Source: Paulownia fortunei (Eukaryota; Streptophyta; Magnoliopsida; Lamiales; Paulowniaceae). From it: a stretch of 64,000 nucleotides of DNA. A model generated the notes under the pieces. The model made no database searches and was not told the DNA's origin. It was given only the letters and a program-made list of their open reading frames with translations. Of the stretch, positions 10,373 through 22,322 are shown in pieces. The stretch is from the NCBI GenBank assembly GCA_019321725.1, contig CM033106.1, positions 19,628,551 to 19,692,550 of the forward strand. The letters run 5' to 3'. A program made the position numbers and the translations under genes. The first letter of the stretch is position 1. Each line of letters opens with the position of its first letter.

Positions 10373-13242
10373 TGTAACACCCCCATTACTACACAACTAG
10401 ATATATTTATAATTTGACATGATAGAACCTGTGTGCATGCATGGAATATTTTTTTTTTGTAACACTTTAAGAAAAGCTAAATCACTTCTTACATACACAA
10501 CCCTATTTAAAATAGAAGGATCAGTATTTATATAAAAACACAACACCTATAACGACCACAATATTTACATACTTATTTACAGTAAAGTTTTAAAAGAGAA
10601 ATATAGTACCAATCTAAAAACATAATACACCAGACTCAAAATATAACAAGCCAACAAAATAGCCCAACAGGTCGTCATCTATGTACACACTCTCTCAGAC
10701 ACCTGCAGGAGCTCCAACCGCCGCCCAGCCAATAAAAGATGCTTCAGGTATCGTCGTACTCACCTACAATGCATAAACTATATGAGCTAACGCTCAGCAA
10801 GTAAAGATTATGCATGTCAAAGAATAATCCACAATATCGAGTCATGCATCTCAACATGCTATGCCCATAATGCAATTTTATGCATCAAAATATTTCTCTC
10901 AAAATCATTTCTTTCTTGGGCCCCTGACCAACGCTACTATCCCATGCACCGGAAAAGAGCTTTGTATACCGCCATAATCCAATGGATAATAATCATATAA
11001 GCATGCAAATCCATGCATACTCATACGCATGCAAATCCATACACGCGAACCTGCAAATCCATGCATAAACCATGCAAATCCATGCATGCTTCGGTGCACT
11101 AGTAGTGGTCAGCAAAATATTTTTCTTTCTCACAATCATGCCGTGCAATGCAAGATTTATCACAATGCGCATATATGATGCATGCACGTGCCAATGACAA
11201 TGCCCATGTATGTATGCTCAATTGAGAGTCCTCTACTATGCACATATGATTTATGATATTACATATAATTCACACATCTACTATGTCTATACATTGTAGT
11301 TGCAAATGAATCTTTACTTACCTTTCACTTGGTTGGTGGCTTAGTCTAAATTTGTTTAGTATTCCTCTCCAACATTAGATGTAAAATAGCCTGTAATATT
11401 ACCCAACATCAAGCACCATTCCCAATTTGGCAAGTTGAAAGCACAAAATCTCATACTAGACCTTAAACACCAAGCTATAAGCTAACAATCAAGCTTTCAC
11501 AAACTAGAACCCAATATAGCCCCTCAAATACCTCAATTTCTCATCTTAAATGCATGAAAACATCATGTAATTGAAGTATTATAACTCTAATAGCATGTAC
11601 CTAATTGTTAACACTCAATAGCAACATATCAAGGTTGAAACATGCTAAGTGATCAAATGTGGCAGATTCACATTTTCATATTTTCTTGCTGTCAAGTTTA
11701 GTTGCATGATAATTTTAACATCCCTAAGCATATCCAATCACTCCCAAATTTTTACCACACTTATATAACATGTATATGAATGTAACCATATCATATAATT
11801 TCTAAAAATCACGGATATAGCTTCCCAAGTTCAGCTCTCTTCACGACATACCGAAACAGATTTTTCCTACCGTGACAGTTTTGCACACTTCATGACATTA
11901 ATGGTTTTGGCACCCTTAAGTATATTCAATCACTCCAAAATTTTCACCATACTTAGATAACATATATAAGGAGACAACAAGGTCATATTATTACCAAATA
12001 ATGGATTTAGCTCCCTTAATTCAGTTTCCTTCACAGCACACCAAAACAGATTTTGCTATTTTGGCAGTTTGAGTGTTTCTCCAATATCATTCTCTATTTC
12101 AATTTCCAACTGATAAAACATCATTTTAATACTATTAACTCATATATGGTAATGTAAATGGTAATAATTATAGGTTTTATTCAACATACCATACACTTTT
12201 GAAGCCTAAAACACAAGAAAACAGTAAGATGATAGTTTCTGCCACAAGTATTTCCTATTAAGTGTTTGTGATCAAAAACCCTTTCTTTGTGCACCAAAGT
12301 CTAACCAAAAACTTCCTAACACTTTTATAAGAGATATTGAAAGCTTAATAAACCATAAAACCATTCATAATAATCTGAAAACCAAAGGCAAAACCGTAGA
12401 TAAGTGTTACCTATGCAGATTTTGAGGCTAACTTGATGGTAATCACTTCTTCTTTGCTTTTCTTGCTTTTATTTCAACTTGGAATCAATTTGGATCACTT
12501 GGAGACCTTAAGGTGTGTGTTGGAAGATGAAAATGGCTGAAATGAGGGTCTGGTCGTTGCTTAAGGGTGAAGGATTTGAGGTGTTAGCTTGAGATGTTAG
12601 GTTAAGCTTAATAAGAAAGCATGAGGTGGCAAGTAAATGGAAAATCTGATTTTCTCCCTTATCTTGCAGCCCTAATCTTGTGTGTCTCATCTATTTTTAT
12701 TTGGTTGCAACCTATATTAATCACCATTCATTCCCATAGGTAATTCCTATGTCCGTTCATTCGATCTCCAAACCGATTCGTATCCGATTCTTAAAGAATT
12801 ATCTAGTTTGCATTTCTAAAATCATATGCACATAAGGGCCTTGTAATATGACACTTAAATCATATTATATCATGTCCAATATCCCAAGTATGCTAATTTA
12901 CATATATACTTTTGAAATAACTTGATCAAATCAAATTAAACCGTATAAGGTTACTAGTAACACTTTTAGCACTTCCAAAATATAACCTATATATCCCATC
13001 TATATCTAATATTGATCCACCTCATTTTCTTCTTATTTCAATATAAAATCAACTACTTAGATTAAGAAATTCAATAACTAATATCGTGCAAGAGCTTCAG
13101 AATTAAGTTTAATATTCAAGAATGTCGTATAAAATGAAATAAATTATGCAATGTCAATAGAAATGCAAATAGCATATAAAATTAATATGTAATGCATGAA
13201 TCATATTTGGCCATGTGAGTAGTAAGAGGCTCGGGTATCACA
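10373..13242 (-). repeat. GyA 3' LTR (subfamily I)
   Basis: 2870 bp, TG...CA ends, followed directly by a polypyrimidine run that is the polypurine tract on the coding strand. Subfamily I is defined by its first 350 bases, shared with the LTRs at 56326 and 61127 but not with 17443 or 22323. It contains a block of repeated ATGCAAATCC motifs (about 11003-11099), CATGCACGTG at 11181-11190, and the hairpin TGAGCTAACGCTCA at 10783-10796. No protein gene; short frames inside are chance. Confidence 0.92.
12691..12704 (-). promoter_or_regulatory. Possible TATA element of the GyA LTR
   Basis: On the minus strand the sequence CCAAATAAAAATAG lies about 540 bp into the LTR, a plausible place for the U3/R border. 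The other copies of this LTR keep it (for example about 24627-24640, written T-rich on the plus strand). No transcript evidence is available, so this is an inference. Confidence 0.35.
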
Positions 13243-13256
13243 TCCTCCCCTCCTTA
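13243..13256 (-). other. GyA polypurine tract
   Basis: TCCTCCCCTCCTTA on the plus strand is TAAGGAGGGGAGGA on the coding strand, directly next to the 3' LTR. It fixes the element as minus-strand. Confidence 0.88.
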
Positions 13257-13278
13257 TAAAAATTTCGTCTCCGAAATT

Positions 13279-13722
13279 TCACTTACCGAAAAGTTCAGGA
13301 TACCTAGTTCTCATTTTATCCTCTCTTTCCCAAGTGGCCTCTTCTACTGATTGGTTTCTCCATAACACTTTAACCAATGGAATCTGTTTATTTCTTAGCT
13401 GCTTCACTTCTCGTAATAAAATCTGTACAGGATTTTTTTCGTAGCTCAAATCTGCCTTTAATTCCACTAGTTCATTCTTAAGAATGTGAGAAGGATTAGC
13501 AATATATTTCCTCAGCATAGACACATGAAATACATTGTGTATTTGGGACATAGATGTTGGCAGATCTAGTCTGAAAGAAACATCACCTATTATTTCAATC
13601 ACCGAGAATGGACCAATGTATCTGGGACTCAATTTTCCTTTCTTCCCAAACCGCATGATGCCCTTCATTGGTGCTACTTTCAAAAACACCTGATCTCCTA
13701 TCGCAAACTCCAATGCCCTGCT
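13279..13722 (-). pseudogene. GyA integrase C-terminus with chromodomain
   Basis: C-terminal part of integrase after one nonsense codon (TGA at 13720-13722). It begins [14 protein letters not shown], continues [30 protein letters not shown], and ends with a chromodomain-like module ([17 protein letters not shown], then [18 protein letters not shown], then RYPELF). A C-terminal chromodomain places GyA among the chromoviruses; its form and the long LTRs suggest the Tekay/Del clade, which is inference. In chromoviruses this domain is thought to steer insertion to marked chromatin. Apart from the TGA the reading frame is clean. Confidence 0.87.
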
Positions 13723-14490
13723 TCATCGATCTGCATAACTTTTCTGTCGATTTTGTGTAGTTTGCATTCTTTGTCGAATCTGTAACACGGCTTCTGTCAT
13801 CTCTCGAATCATATCTGGGTCCAAAAGTTTCTTCTCACCAACTTCATCCCAGTGTATCGGAGACCTACATTTTCTGCCATACAATGCTTCATAGGGAGCC
13901 ATTCCAATGCTAGTCTGATAGCTGTTGTTGTACGAAAACTCCACCAAAGGTAGGAATTTACTCCAATGACCTTGGAAGTCTAATACACAGGCTCTGAGCA
14001 TATCCTCCAACGTCTGTATTGTTCGTTCAGATTGCCCATCCGTCTGAGGATGATATGCTGTACTAAATGATAATTGTGTTCCCAAAGTTTTATGTAAACT
14101 CCTCCAAAAAGTAGACAAAAATGTTGAATCTCTATCAGAAACAATAGACAATGGCACACCATGAAGTCTGACAATCTCCTGAATATATAATTGGGCATAG
14201 CGATCCATGGAATAGGTAGAACATATGGGAAGGAAATGAGCAGACTTGGTCAATCTATCGACGATAACCCAAATAGCATCATGACTCTTAGTAGTTTTTG
14301 GCAAACTAGTTACGAAATCCATGGTGATCCTTTCCCATTTCCATTCTGGAATAAGTAGAGGTTGTAAAGTCCCTGCGGGTCTTTGATGTTCGGCCTTTAT
14401 TTGCTGACATGTTAAACATTGTTCCACATACTGGGCGATGTTCTTTTTCATACCCGGCCACCAATAATGCGATTTCAAGTCTCTATACAT
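13723..14490 (-). pseudogene. GyA integrase core (D, D, E present)
   Basis: Integrase zinc finger remnant (CLTCQQIKA) and catalytic core. D in TMDFVTSLP, D in IVSDRDSTF, and E in TDGQSERTIQTLEDMLR with the usual spacing, so the catalytic triad is intact. GMAPYEALYGRKCRSP follows. It is open for 255 codons and stops at one TGA just before the chromodomain part. At its N-terminus the frame from RNase H is lost between about 14490 and 14580. It is the best-kept enzyme domain of the window, yet still not part of a continuous polyprotein. Confidence 0.9.
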
Positions 14491-15139
14491 CTTAGTAGCC
14501 CCTGGATGTACTGAATAAGGGGTTGAATGTGCTCTTTTAAAATGTCTTCCCGAATGTTATCAATATTTGGCACACAAAACGCCCTCTAAATTGTAAAATA
14601 TCATCCTGAGTCATCTTAAATTCAGTAGACTTCCCTGCAGCAACATATTTTCTCATATTGATGAGATATTCATCATCTCGTTGTCCCTGTTTGATCCTAT
14701 CAATTAGCGTAGGCTGAAGTGTCAGGGCTGCCAACTTTGCCTCTATTACTCCTGTCTGTAAAATCTCTATATTCATTTTCTGCAAATCATTCAGTTCCGA
14801 TTTCTGAATTAAAGCCATAGCCATTGTACTTTGTGTGGATTTTCGGCTCAATGCATCAGCTACAACATTGGCTTTACCTGGGTGGTAATTGATCACACAA
14901 TCATAATCTTTTACCAGTTCTAGCCATCTTCGCTGCCGCATATTCAACTCTTTCTATGTGAAGAAGTATTTGAGGCTCTTGTGATCAGTATAGATCTCGC
15001 ACCGTTCACCATATAAATAGTGCCTCATATTTTTAAGCGCAAATACTACAGCAGCAAGTTCCAAGTCGTGCGTAGGGTAATTCTTTTCGTACTCTTTAAG
15101 TTGCCTGGATGCATACGCAATTACTTTACCATTCTGCAT
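14491..15139 (-). pseudogene. GyA RNase H and RNase H-integrase linker
   Basis: RNase H reads [53 protein letters not shown], then a TAG at 14951-14953 where Gln is usual, then [14 protein letters not shown] and [13 protein letters not shown]. The linker runs to about 14540 and loses frame before the integrase. The DEDD-type acidic residues of the middle part are visible (E in HDLELA, D in YTDHKSL, D in VADALSR). One stop and one frameshift separate it from its neighbours. Confidence 0.87.
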
Positions 15140-15193
15140 CAGTACACATCCTAATCCATTCTTCGACGCGTCACTGTAAATTATGAATCCTCC

Positions 15194-16050
15194 CTACCTG
15201 ATGGAATTGAGAGAATAGGTGCTGAAGTCAGCCTCTTTTAGCTCCTGGAAACTTCGCTCACACATATCTGTCCATCTAAACATCACCCCTTTTCTGGTTA
15301 ATTGTGTCAATGGCATTGCAATCTTGGAGAACCCCTCCACAAATCTTCGGTAATATCCAGCTAAACCCAGAAAACTGCGCACCTCTAAAGGATTAGTAGT
15401 TTGCATCCAGTTGTTGATAGCTTCAACTTTACTTGGATCTACTGATATTCCCGCTCCTGATATAACATGTCCCAAGAATACCACACGATCCAACCAGAAC
15501 TCGCATTTCTTGAATTTGGCGTATAACTGCTTCACTTTTAGGACCTCTAGTACTTGTGTTAAATGTGCGGCATGTTCTTCTTTAGTTCTGGAGTAAACTA
15601 GAATGTCATCTATGAACACAATAACAAATTTATCCAGAAATTCTTTAAACACTCTGTTCATCAGATCCATGAATGCTGCTGGAGCGTTAGTCAATCCAAA
15701 TGGCATCACCAAAAATTCATAGTGCCCATATCTTGTACTAAATGCCGTTTGGGGATATCCTCTTCCTTTATTTTCAATTGATGGTACCTAGAGCGTAAGT
15801 CAATCTTTGAAAATATTGCGGCACCCTGAAGCTGGTCAAATAAATCATCGATTCTGGATAACGGATACTTATTCTTAATTGTGACCCTATTCAACTCTCG
15901 ATAATTGATACACAGTCTCATGGTGCCATCCTTCTTACGTACAAATAGAACTGGTGCTTCCAAGGTGAAAAGCTCGGTCTGATGAATCCCTTGTCCAACA
16001 AGTCTTGTAATTGTACTTTCAATTCTTTCAACTCCAATGGAGCCATTCTG
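15194..16050 (-). pseudogene. GyA reverse transcriptase
   Basis: N-terminal half at 15706-15963 ([45 protein letters not shown]) and palm/thumb at 15194-15712 ([29 protein letters not shown] with the catalytic DD intact, [28 protein letters not shown]). A frameshift joins the two halves near 15710-15760 and another lies near 15240, before RNase H. The order PR-RT-RH-IN is that of Ty3/gypsy. Confidence 0.9.
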
Positions 16051-16650
16051 TAGGGAGTTTTTGAGATTAAAGATGTTCCTGGTTGTATGTCAATAACAAA
16101 CTTTATTTCATGATCTGGTGGCAGTCCGGGAGATCATCTGGGATACTTCAGTATATTCCCGTACCACTGGTATTTCACTCAGAGTTGGTGGGTGTTGTTC
16201 CTCAATGTTCATGACACTCACCAAGTACCCTTCGCAACCATCATCGAGTAATTGTTGTGCCTTCACTGCTGAAATCATAGCAAATTTGAAATTCTTCACA
16301 ATGCTGGCAAATGTGAAAGACTCTTTCCCAGAAAGTTGAAATGTCACCGTCTTTTCCTTACAGTTGATAGTAGCCCCATACTTTGACAACCAATCCATGC
16401 CCAAAATAACATAATAATCATTCATATCCAGTACAATCAAATCAGCATGTAATTCTCTACCTTCGACAAGTATAGCACAAGCTCTCAAAATCCGATCGGT
16501 TTGTCTAGTATCTCCAGAGGGAACTGTTACACTTAACTGATTTCTGCTACATCTGGTATTCTACCCAGCCTCTTCACGTACTCAGTGGATGCAAATGAAT
16601 GCGTGGCTCCAGAATCAAATAATACAAGTGTTGGAACACTAGAAATATAA
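16051..16650 (-). pseudogene. GyA retropepsin
   Basis: Protease domain between Gag and RT. The active site [12 protein letters not shown] is at the end of the upstream frame (16533-16865). The body is in 16108-16488: [22 protein letters not shown], then [16 protein letters not shown], then [14 protein letters not shown] short insertion (the codons around DVAEIS, near 16535-16550) shifts the frame when compared with the copy at 54109-55365, and a second frameshift lies near 16110-16130 before the linker to RT. Confidence 0.85.
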
Positions 16651-17442
16651 AGTGTACCTGTTACTACCGATGGATTTGCTTCTGCATCCGCCCTGGTCAT
16701 GGTGAACACCTTGGCTAGTACATTCTTTTGGATGGTCTGATTCTGTTTACCTGGGCAAAATTTAGCAATATGTCCCGGTATTCCACATCGAAAACACGTC
16801 CTGGTTTCTATATAGCAGCCTCCAGTATGTCGATTACCACATTTCTGACACACAGCTTCTGGCATTGGTGCTTTTTCTTGTTCGACCGTGCCTCTTATTT
16901 TGACCTTCTTGTTGTTGGCCTTGTTCTCCTTGAAATTTAAATCCAGGCTTCTATATTAGGATCGGCTTCTGCATTTGAACTGGCCTCTTTTGCCCCACAA
17001 TCCATCTCTGTCCCTGCTGTCTGAATTGCTGTCGAACCTCTTGTGCACGAGCGATTCTCAATTCAGCCTGTTCTGCTACTAGTGCCCTCTCAGCCACCTG
17101 TGAAAATATCACCCCTTGAGTACCCGCCATATTCACATCCCGATATAATTCTGGCCTCAAACCCTCCAGAAATCTCTCTACTTTAAGTGCTTCTGTGCTG
17201 ACCATGTGCATAGCGAACCTGGACAGTTGTTCAAATTTACGAATATATTCCCCAATAGTCATTGCTCCTTGTCGCAGTTGTATAAACTCATTCATCTTCA
17301 TCATGCGAACTGGGGTCGTGAAATATTTATTTCGGAATAACTCCTTGAATCTGTCCCAGCTCATGGTAGTAATGTCCTCTATGCTGCTGATCATGTCCCA
17401 AATGGCCTGCACTACCGCGAAGCATGAAAGTGGCACACATTA
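16651..17442 (-). pseudogene. GyA Gag, C-terminal two thirds, cut by GyB
   Basis: Capsid domain at 16951-17436 (MSWDRFKELFRNKYFTTP, FIQLRQGAMTIGEYIRKFE, FLEGLRPELYRDVNMAG), then a Gln/Arg-rich stretch, then nucleocapsid knuckles [12 protein letters not shown] and CFRCGIPGHIAKFC (about 16780-16860). The part encoding the first 90 or so residues is missing: the sequence passes from gag CACATTAC straight into the LTR of GyB at 17443. In the related copy at 55699-55920 the gag continues at this exact place. Confidence 0.88.
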
Positions 17443-20292
17443 CGTAACACCCCCATTACTACACAACTATATATATATATAGTATAATTTAACATGATAG
17501 AGCATGTGCATGCATTATTTTTTTTTTCATGTAATATATTAATAAATAATAAATATTTTCCCACTCACAGACTAATATATATACCTGCAGAGGACCCATA
17601 ATAATCATAATATTTTATACCCATGTACAGAAAAGTTATAAAAGTAACACATAGTATAAATCCAAAAACCTAATACAATAGACTATAAAATCAAATAAGT
17701 TAACAATCAATCCAACAGGTCATCAGCCATGTACACTGATCCTCAGAACCTGTAGGAACCCCAACAGCTTGCCCAGTAAGTCCATGGTATCAAGTATCAC
17801 TAGACTCACCTACAATGCATAAACTATATGAGCTAACGCTCAGCAAGTAAAGATTATGCATGTCAAAGAATAATCCATAATATCAAGTTATGCATCTCAA
17901 AATGCTATGCCCACAATGCGATTTTATGCATCAAAATATTTCTCTCAAAATCATTTCTTTCTTAGGCCCCTGACCAACGCTACTATCCATGTACCGGAAA
18001 AGAGCTCTGTACACCCATAATCCAATGGCCAATAATCATATAAGCATGCAAATCCATGCATACTCATACGCATGCAAATCCATGCACGTGAACCTGCAAA
18101 TCCATGCATAAAACCATGCAAATCCATGCATGCTTCGATGCACTAGTAGTGGTCAGCAAAATATTTTCCTTTCTCTGAATCATGCCGTGCAATGCAAGAT
18201 TTATCACAATGCTCGTATATGATGCATGCACGTGCTAATGACAATGCCCATGTATGTATGCTCAATGGAGAGCCCTCTACTATACACATATGATTTATGA
18301 TATCACATATAATTCACACATCTACTATGTCTATGCATTGTGGTTGCAAATAAATCTTTACTTACCTTTCACTTGGTTGGTGGCTTAGTCTAAATTTGTT
18401 TAGTATTCCTCTCCAACCTTAGATGTAAAATAGCCTGTAATATTACCCAACATCAAGCACCATTCCCAATTTAGCAAGTTCAAAGCACAAAATCTCATAC
18501 TAGACCTTAAACACCAAGCTATAAGCTAACAATCAAGCTTCCACAAACAAGAACTCAATATAGCCCATCAAATACCTCAATTTATCATCTTAAATACATT
18601 CAAACATTATGTAATTGAAGTATTATAACTCTAATCGCATGTACCTAATTTTTAACACTCAATAACAACATGTCTAGGTTGAAACATGCTAAGTGATCAA
18701 ATGTGGCAGATTCACATTTTCATATTTTCGTGCTGTCAAGTTTAGTTGCATGATAATTTTAACATCCCTAAACATATCCAATCACTCTCAAATTTTTACC
18801 ACACTTAGATAAAATATATATAAATGTAACCATATCATAGAATTGCTAAAAATCACGGATATAGCTTTCCAAGTTCAGCTCTCTTCACGACATACTGAAA
18901 CAGATTGTTTCCTACCGTGACAGTTTTGCACACTTCATGACATTAATGATTTTGGCACCATTAAGTATATTCAATCACTCCAAAATTTTCACCATACTTA
19001 GGTAAAATATATAAGGAGACAACCAGGTCATATTATTACCAAAAATAATGGATTTAGCTCCCTTAATTCAGTTTCCTTCACAGCACACCAAAACAGATTT
19101 TGCTATTTTGGCAGTTTGAGTGTTTCTCCAATATCATTCTCTATTTCAATTTCCAACTTATAAAACTTCATTCCAATACTCTTAACTCATATATAGTCAT
19201 GTAAATGGTAATAATTATATGTTTTATTCAACATACCATACACTTTTGAAGCCTAAAACACAAGAAAATAGTAAGATGACAGTTTCTGCCACAAGTATTT
19301 CCTATTAAGTGTTTGTCATCAAAAACCCTTTCTTTGTGCACCAAAGTCTAACTAAAAACTTCCTAAAACTTTTATAAGAGATATTGAAAGCTTAATAAAC
19401 AATAAAACCATTCATAATAATCTAAAAACTAAAGGCAAAACCATAGATAAGTGTTACCTATGCAGATTTTGAGGTTAACTTGATGGTAATCACTTCTCCT
19501 TTGCTTTTCTTGCTTTTATTTCAACTTGGAATCAATTTGGATCACTTGGAGACCTTAAGGTGTGTGTTTGGAATATGAAAATGGCTGAAATGAGGGTCTG
19601 GTCGTTGCTTAAGGGTGAAGGTTTGAGGTGTTAGCTTGAGATATTAGCTTAAGCTTAATAAGAAAGCATGAGGTGGCAAGTAAATGGCAAAATCTGATTT
19701 TCTCCCTTATCTTGCAGCCCTAATCTTGTGTGTCTCACCTATTTTTATTTGGTTGCAACCTATCTTAATCACTATTCATTTCCATAGGTAATTCCTATGT
19801 CCGTTCATTCGATCTCCAAACCGATTCGCATCCGATTCTTAAAGAATTATATAGTTTGTATTTCTAAAATCATATGCACATATGGGCCTTGTAATATGAC
19901 ACTTAAATCACATTATATCATGTCTAATATCCCAAGTATGTTAATTTATAAATATATACTTTTGAAATAACTTGATCAAATCAAATTAAACCGTATAAGC
20001 TTACGAGTAACACTTTTAACACTTCCAAAATTATAACCTATATATCCCATCTATATCTAATATTGATCCACTCATTTTCTTCTTATTTCAATATAAAATA
20101 AACTACTTAGATTAGAAAATTCAATAACTAATATCGGGCAAGAGCTTCAGAATTAAGTTTAATATTCAAGAATGTCGTATAAAATGAAATAAATTATGCA
20201 ATGTCAATAGAAATACAATTAGCATATAAAATTAACACGTAATGCATGAATCATATTTGGCCATGTGAGTAGTAAGAGGTTCGAGTATCACA
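17443..20292 (-). repeat. GyB 3' LTR (subfamily II)
   Basis: About 2850 bp, from a decayed start CGTAACACCCC to GAGTATCACA, inside GyA gag. Its first 350 bases match the LTR at 22323 and differ from 10373. The likely left target site is CATTA (17438-17442). It is followed directly by a polypyrimidine run (20293-20306), the element's polypurine tract on the coding strand. Confidence 0.9.
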
Positions 20293-20689
20293 TCCTCCCT
20301 TCCTTATAAAAATTTCGTCACCAAAATTTCACTTACTGAAAAAGTTCAGGATTCTTAGTTCTCATTTCATCCTCCATTTCCCAAATAGCTTCTTCTGTTG
20401 ATTGACTTCTACTCTGTACTTTAACTAATGAGATATTCTCATTTTGAAGTTACTTTACATCCCTTACTAGAATCTCTATAGGTCTTTATTCATATCTCCG
20501 ACCTCAATTTAGTTCTATTGGTCCCTTTTCAATAGATGATATAGATTCCTGATATACCTCCTTAAAATGAACACATGAAACATATTGTGAACTCAAGACA
20601 TTGATGCAAAAAGGTCGAGTTTACAGACAATATTCTCAATTATCTCAGTAATGCAAAATAAATCAATATACCTAGGATCAAGTTTGTAT

Positions 20690-21110
20690 GTAACATCCCC
20701 AAAAAAAAAATTTTAACTCCTTTTAAGTATATAGATATTTCAAGTACTTCGGTTTTGTAATGTAACATATAGTATTACATAAATAATCTAATTAACTCAA
20801 AGAGTATCGAGTAATTTTTCTATATTATATCAAACATATACCAAAACACAATGAGATAAACCACTAAGGAGAAATTTTTGACTGAATACCCAATAATATC
20901 ACTAACCCAGAAAATATTTCTTATTTCTATCACATTTATTGGTCTTCTCTATTTCAGTACAACCTCAAAGTTTTGAATAGTTACAAGGACACTTTCTTAA
21001 GAAAATTACTAGTACCAAAATAAATATTGTATTACATAACTGAAAGCTCGCATGTACTAAATTGAACAAATAATTTCTACTTCCTTAAAGTTTTCAAGAT
21101 CATATTGAAA
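20690..21110. repeat. Possible LTR fragment inside GyB
   Basis: Starts TGTAACATCCCC followed by an A run and T run, a typical start of plant gypsy LTRs, and does not resemble the pol sequence expected there. No matching end or target-site duplication was found, so the extent is a guess. Confidence 0.3.
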
Positions 21111-22307
21111 GGTCAATCATATTTCTCCTCATTATATACTAAGATATCATCAATGAATATCACCCCAAACATACCTATATAGAATCATCAAACACATTAT
21201 TCATCATGTATATCAAAATAATTAGGGCATTAGTCAACCCAATGGCACAATAAGAAATTCATAATTAATTCAAACTTAAAATCATTCATCAAGATCATAG
21301 TAGCCCATCTTAATTTATCAAATAAACCTTAATATGAAAATCTGTACTTATTACAAATTATTACTCAATTCAGTTGCAATAAAAAAAAAATACATAACCT
21401 CAAGATTCATCTTTCTTGTAGGTGAATATGAAGTGGAGCATGTTTAGGAGAAGCACTAGACCTTAATGCCTTGCCCAATATTATAACAAGATCACTTATG
21501 GTTTAGCGAATTCCAATAGGTGTATATGATAAACTAAAAGAGAGATTGGCTTTGTTCTTACAACTATATCCAGGATAAAATCAATTCGTTAGTCAATAGC
21601 ATGCCCAAAAACATCTTTTCAACATGTATCAAGAGATCTAAGATCACACAAATAGATTTTTTTGTAAACTTTGGTCATTTCTAAAAATTCTGACACAACC
21701 CAAAGATTGATAATAACTCTTTCTTACAACTCTCTTTCATGGTAACTGTAGAAAATTATAATTTGACAATCTTCCTTATTTTCTACAAATAGTAAACATT
21801 TTCCTACTATGGCCTCCATAAAATTTCTAAATTTTCATCACCTAGAATTTAAAAGTCTTAATAATCCTGAAATAATCCACCATGCATAATTCTCAATAAA
21901 TCAATCAACACAAAAGGTTATATCATAATCCTAGCCAATATAACAAAATTAACCTACAACTCTTAAAATCTATTTAGTTGATCTTGAACCTCCAGAAGGA
22001 ATTAAAACATTGTAATTGACCTCATATATATATATATATATCAAGTACCCCATCCAGTCTTATTACATACGTAGTAGATAATAGAGAATATGTAGCTCTA
22101 AAGATAGAATACCAACCATAAAATTTGTACCTGTTACTACTGATGAGTCTGCCTTAACATTATTTTATACAAAATCTTAAAACACATGGCCAATATTATT
22201 CATGAAATACAAAATGAATTATACAACAAATAAAACTTACTGGCATGGTTGTGCTCCACCAGTTTCAAAGGTCATGTACATGGACAGTCTACAGAACCAC
22301 AAACTGG

Positions 22308-22319
22308 GCTCTGATACCA
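22308..22319 (-). other. GyB primer-binding site
   Basis: TGGTATCAGAGC on the minus strand, a perfect match to the initiator tRNA-Met type, three bases from the LTR edge at 22323. Confidence 0.9.
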
Positions 22320-22322
22320 CTA

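Larger units (their letters stand above)
20293..22322 (-). mobile_element. GyB internal region, short and gag-less
   Basis: About 2 kb instead of the 5-6 kb of a full element. On the minus strand I can follow the polypurine tract, scraps of the integrase C-terminus (20330-20690), an unrelated insert-like piece starting TGTAACATCCCC at 20690, an RT remnant with broken GLTNA and FIDD-like boxes (about 21118-21290), and a faint protease trace (about 21690-21800). Then comes the leader shared with Gy1 (21822-22322). Gag, RNase H and most of integrase are gone. There is no open frame of note. Confidence 0.7.

Noticed and set aside
11003..11099. Regularly spaced short repeats that could suggest a CRISPR-like array.
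   Set aside because: Units are about 10-15 bases with irregular spacers, lie in an LTR of a plant retrotransposon, and recur in every LTR copy. No cas genes; eukaryotic sequence.
10905..11187. Frames rich in repeated MHGFA/HAWICM-like peptides (also 56891-57085, 63188-63382).
   Set aside because: They are translations of the ATGCAAATCC repeat block in the LTR and appear in several frames at once, the mark of simple repeats.
12508..12690. A short frame (60-68 codons) found in four gypsy LTR copies (also 24418-24624, 58469-58651, 61683-61889), two of them identical in protein.
   Set aside because: It is kept because the LTRs are near-identical, not by coding selection. Its Met lies directly next to the likely TATA element, so the transcript would start inside the frame. 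No known domain, and one copy has lost the Met.
15411..15596. Plus-strand frames opposite the GyA and GyE coding parts (for example 16118-16339, 17195-17482, 54455-54709, 55243-55470).
   Set aside because: Antisense shadows of pol and gag frames on the minus strand, without domains of their own.
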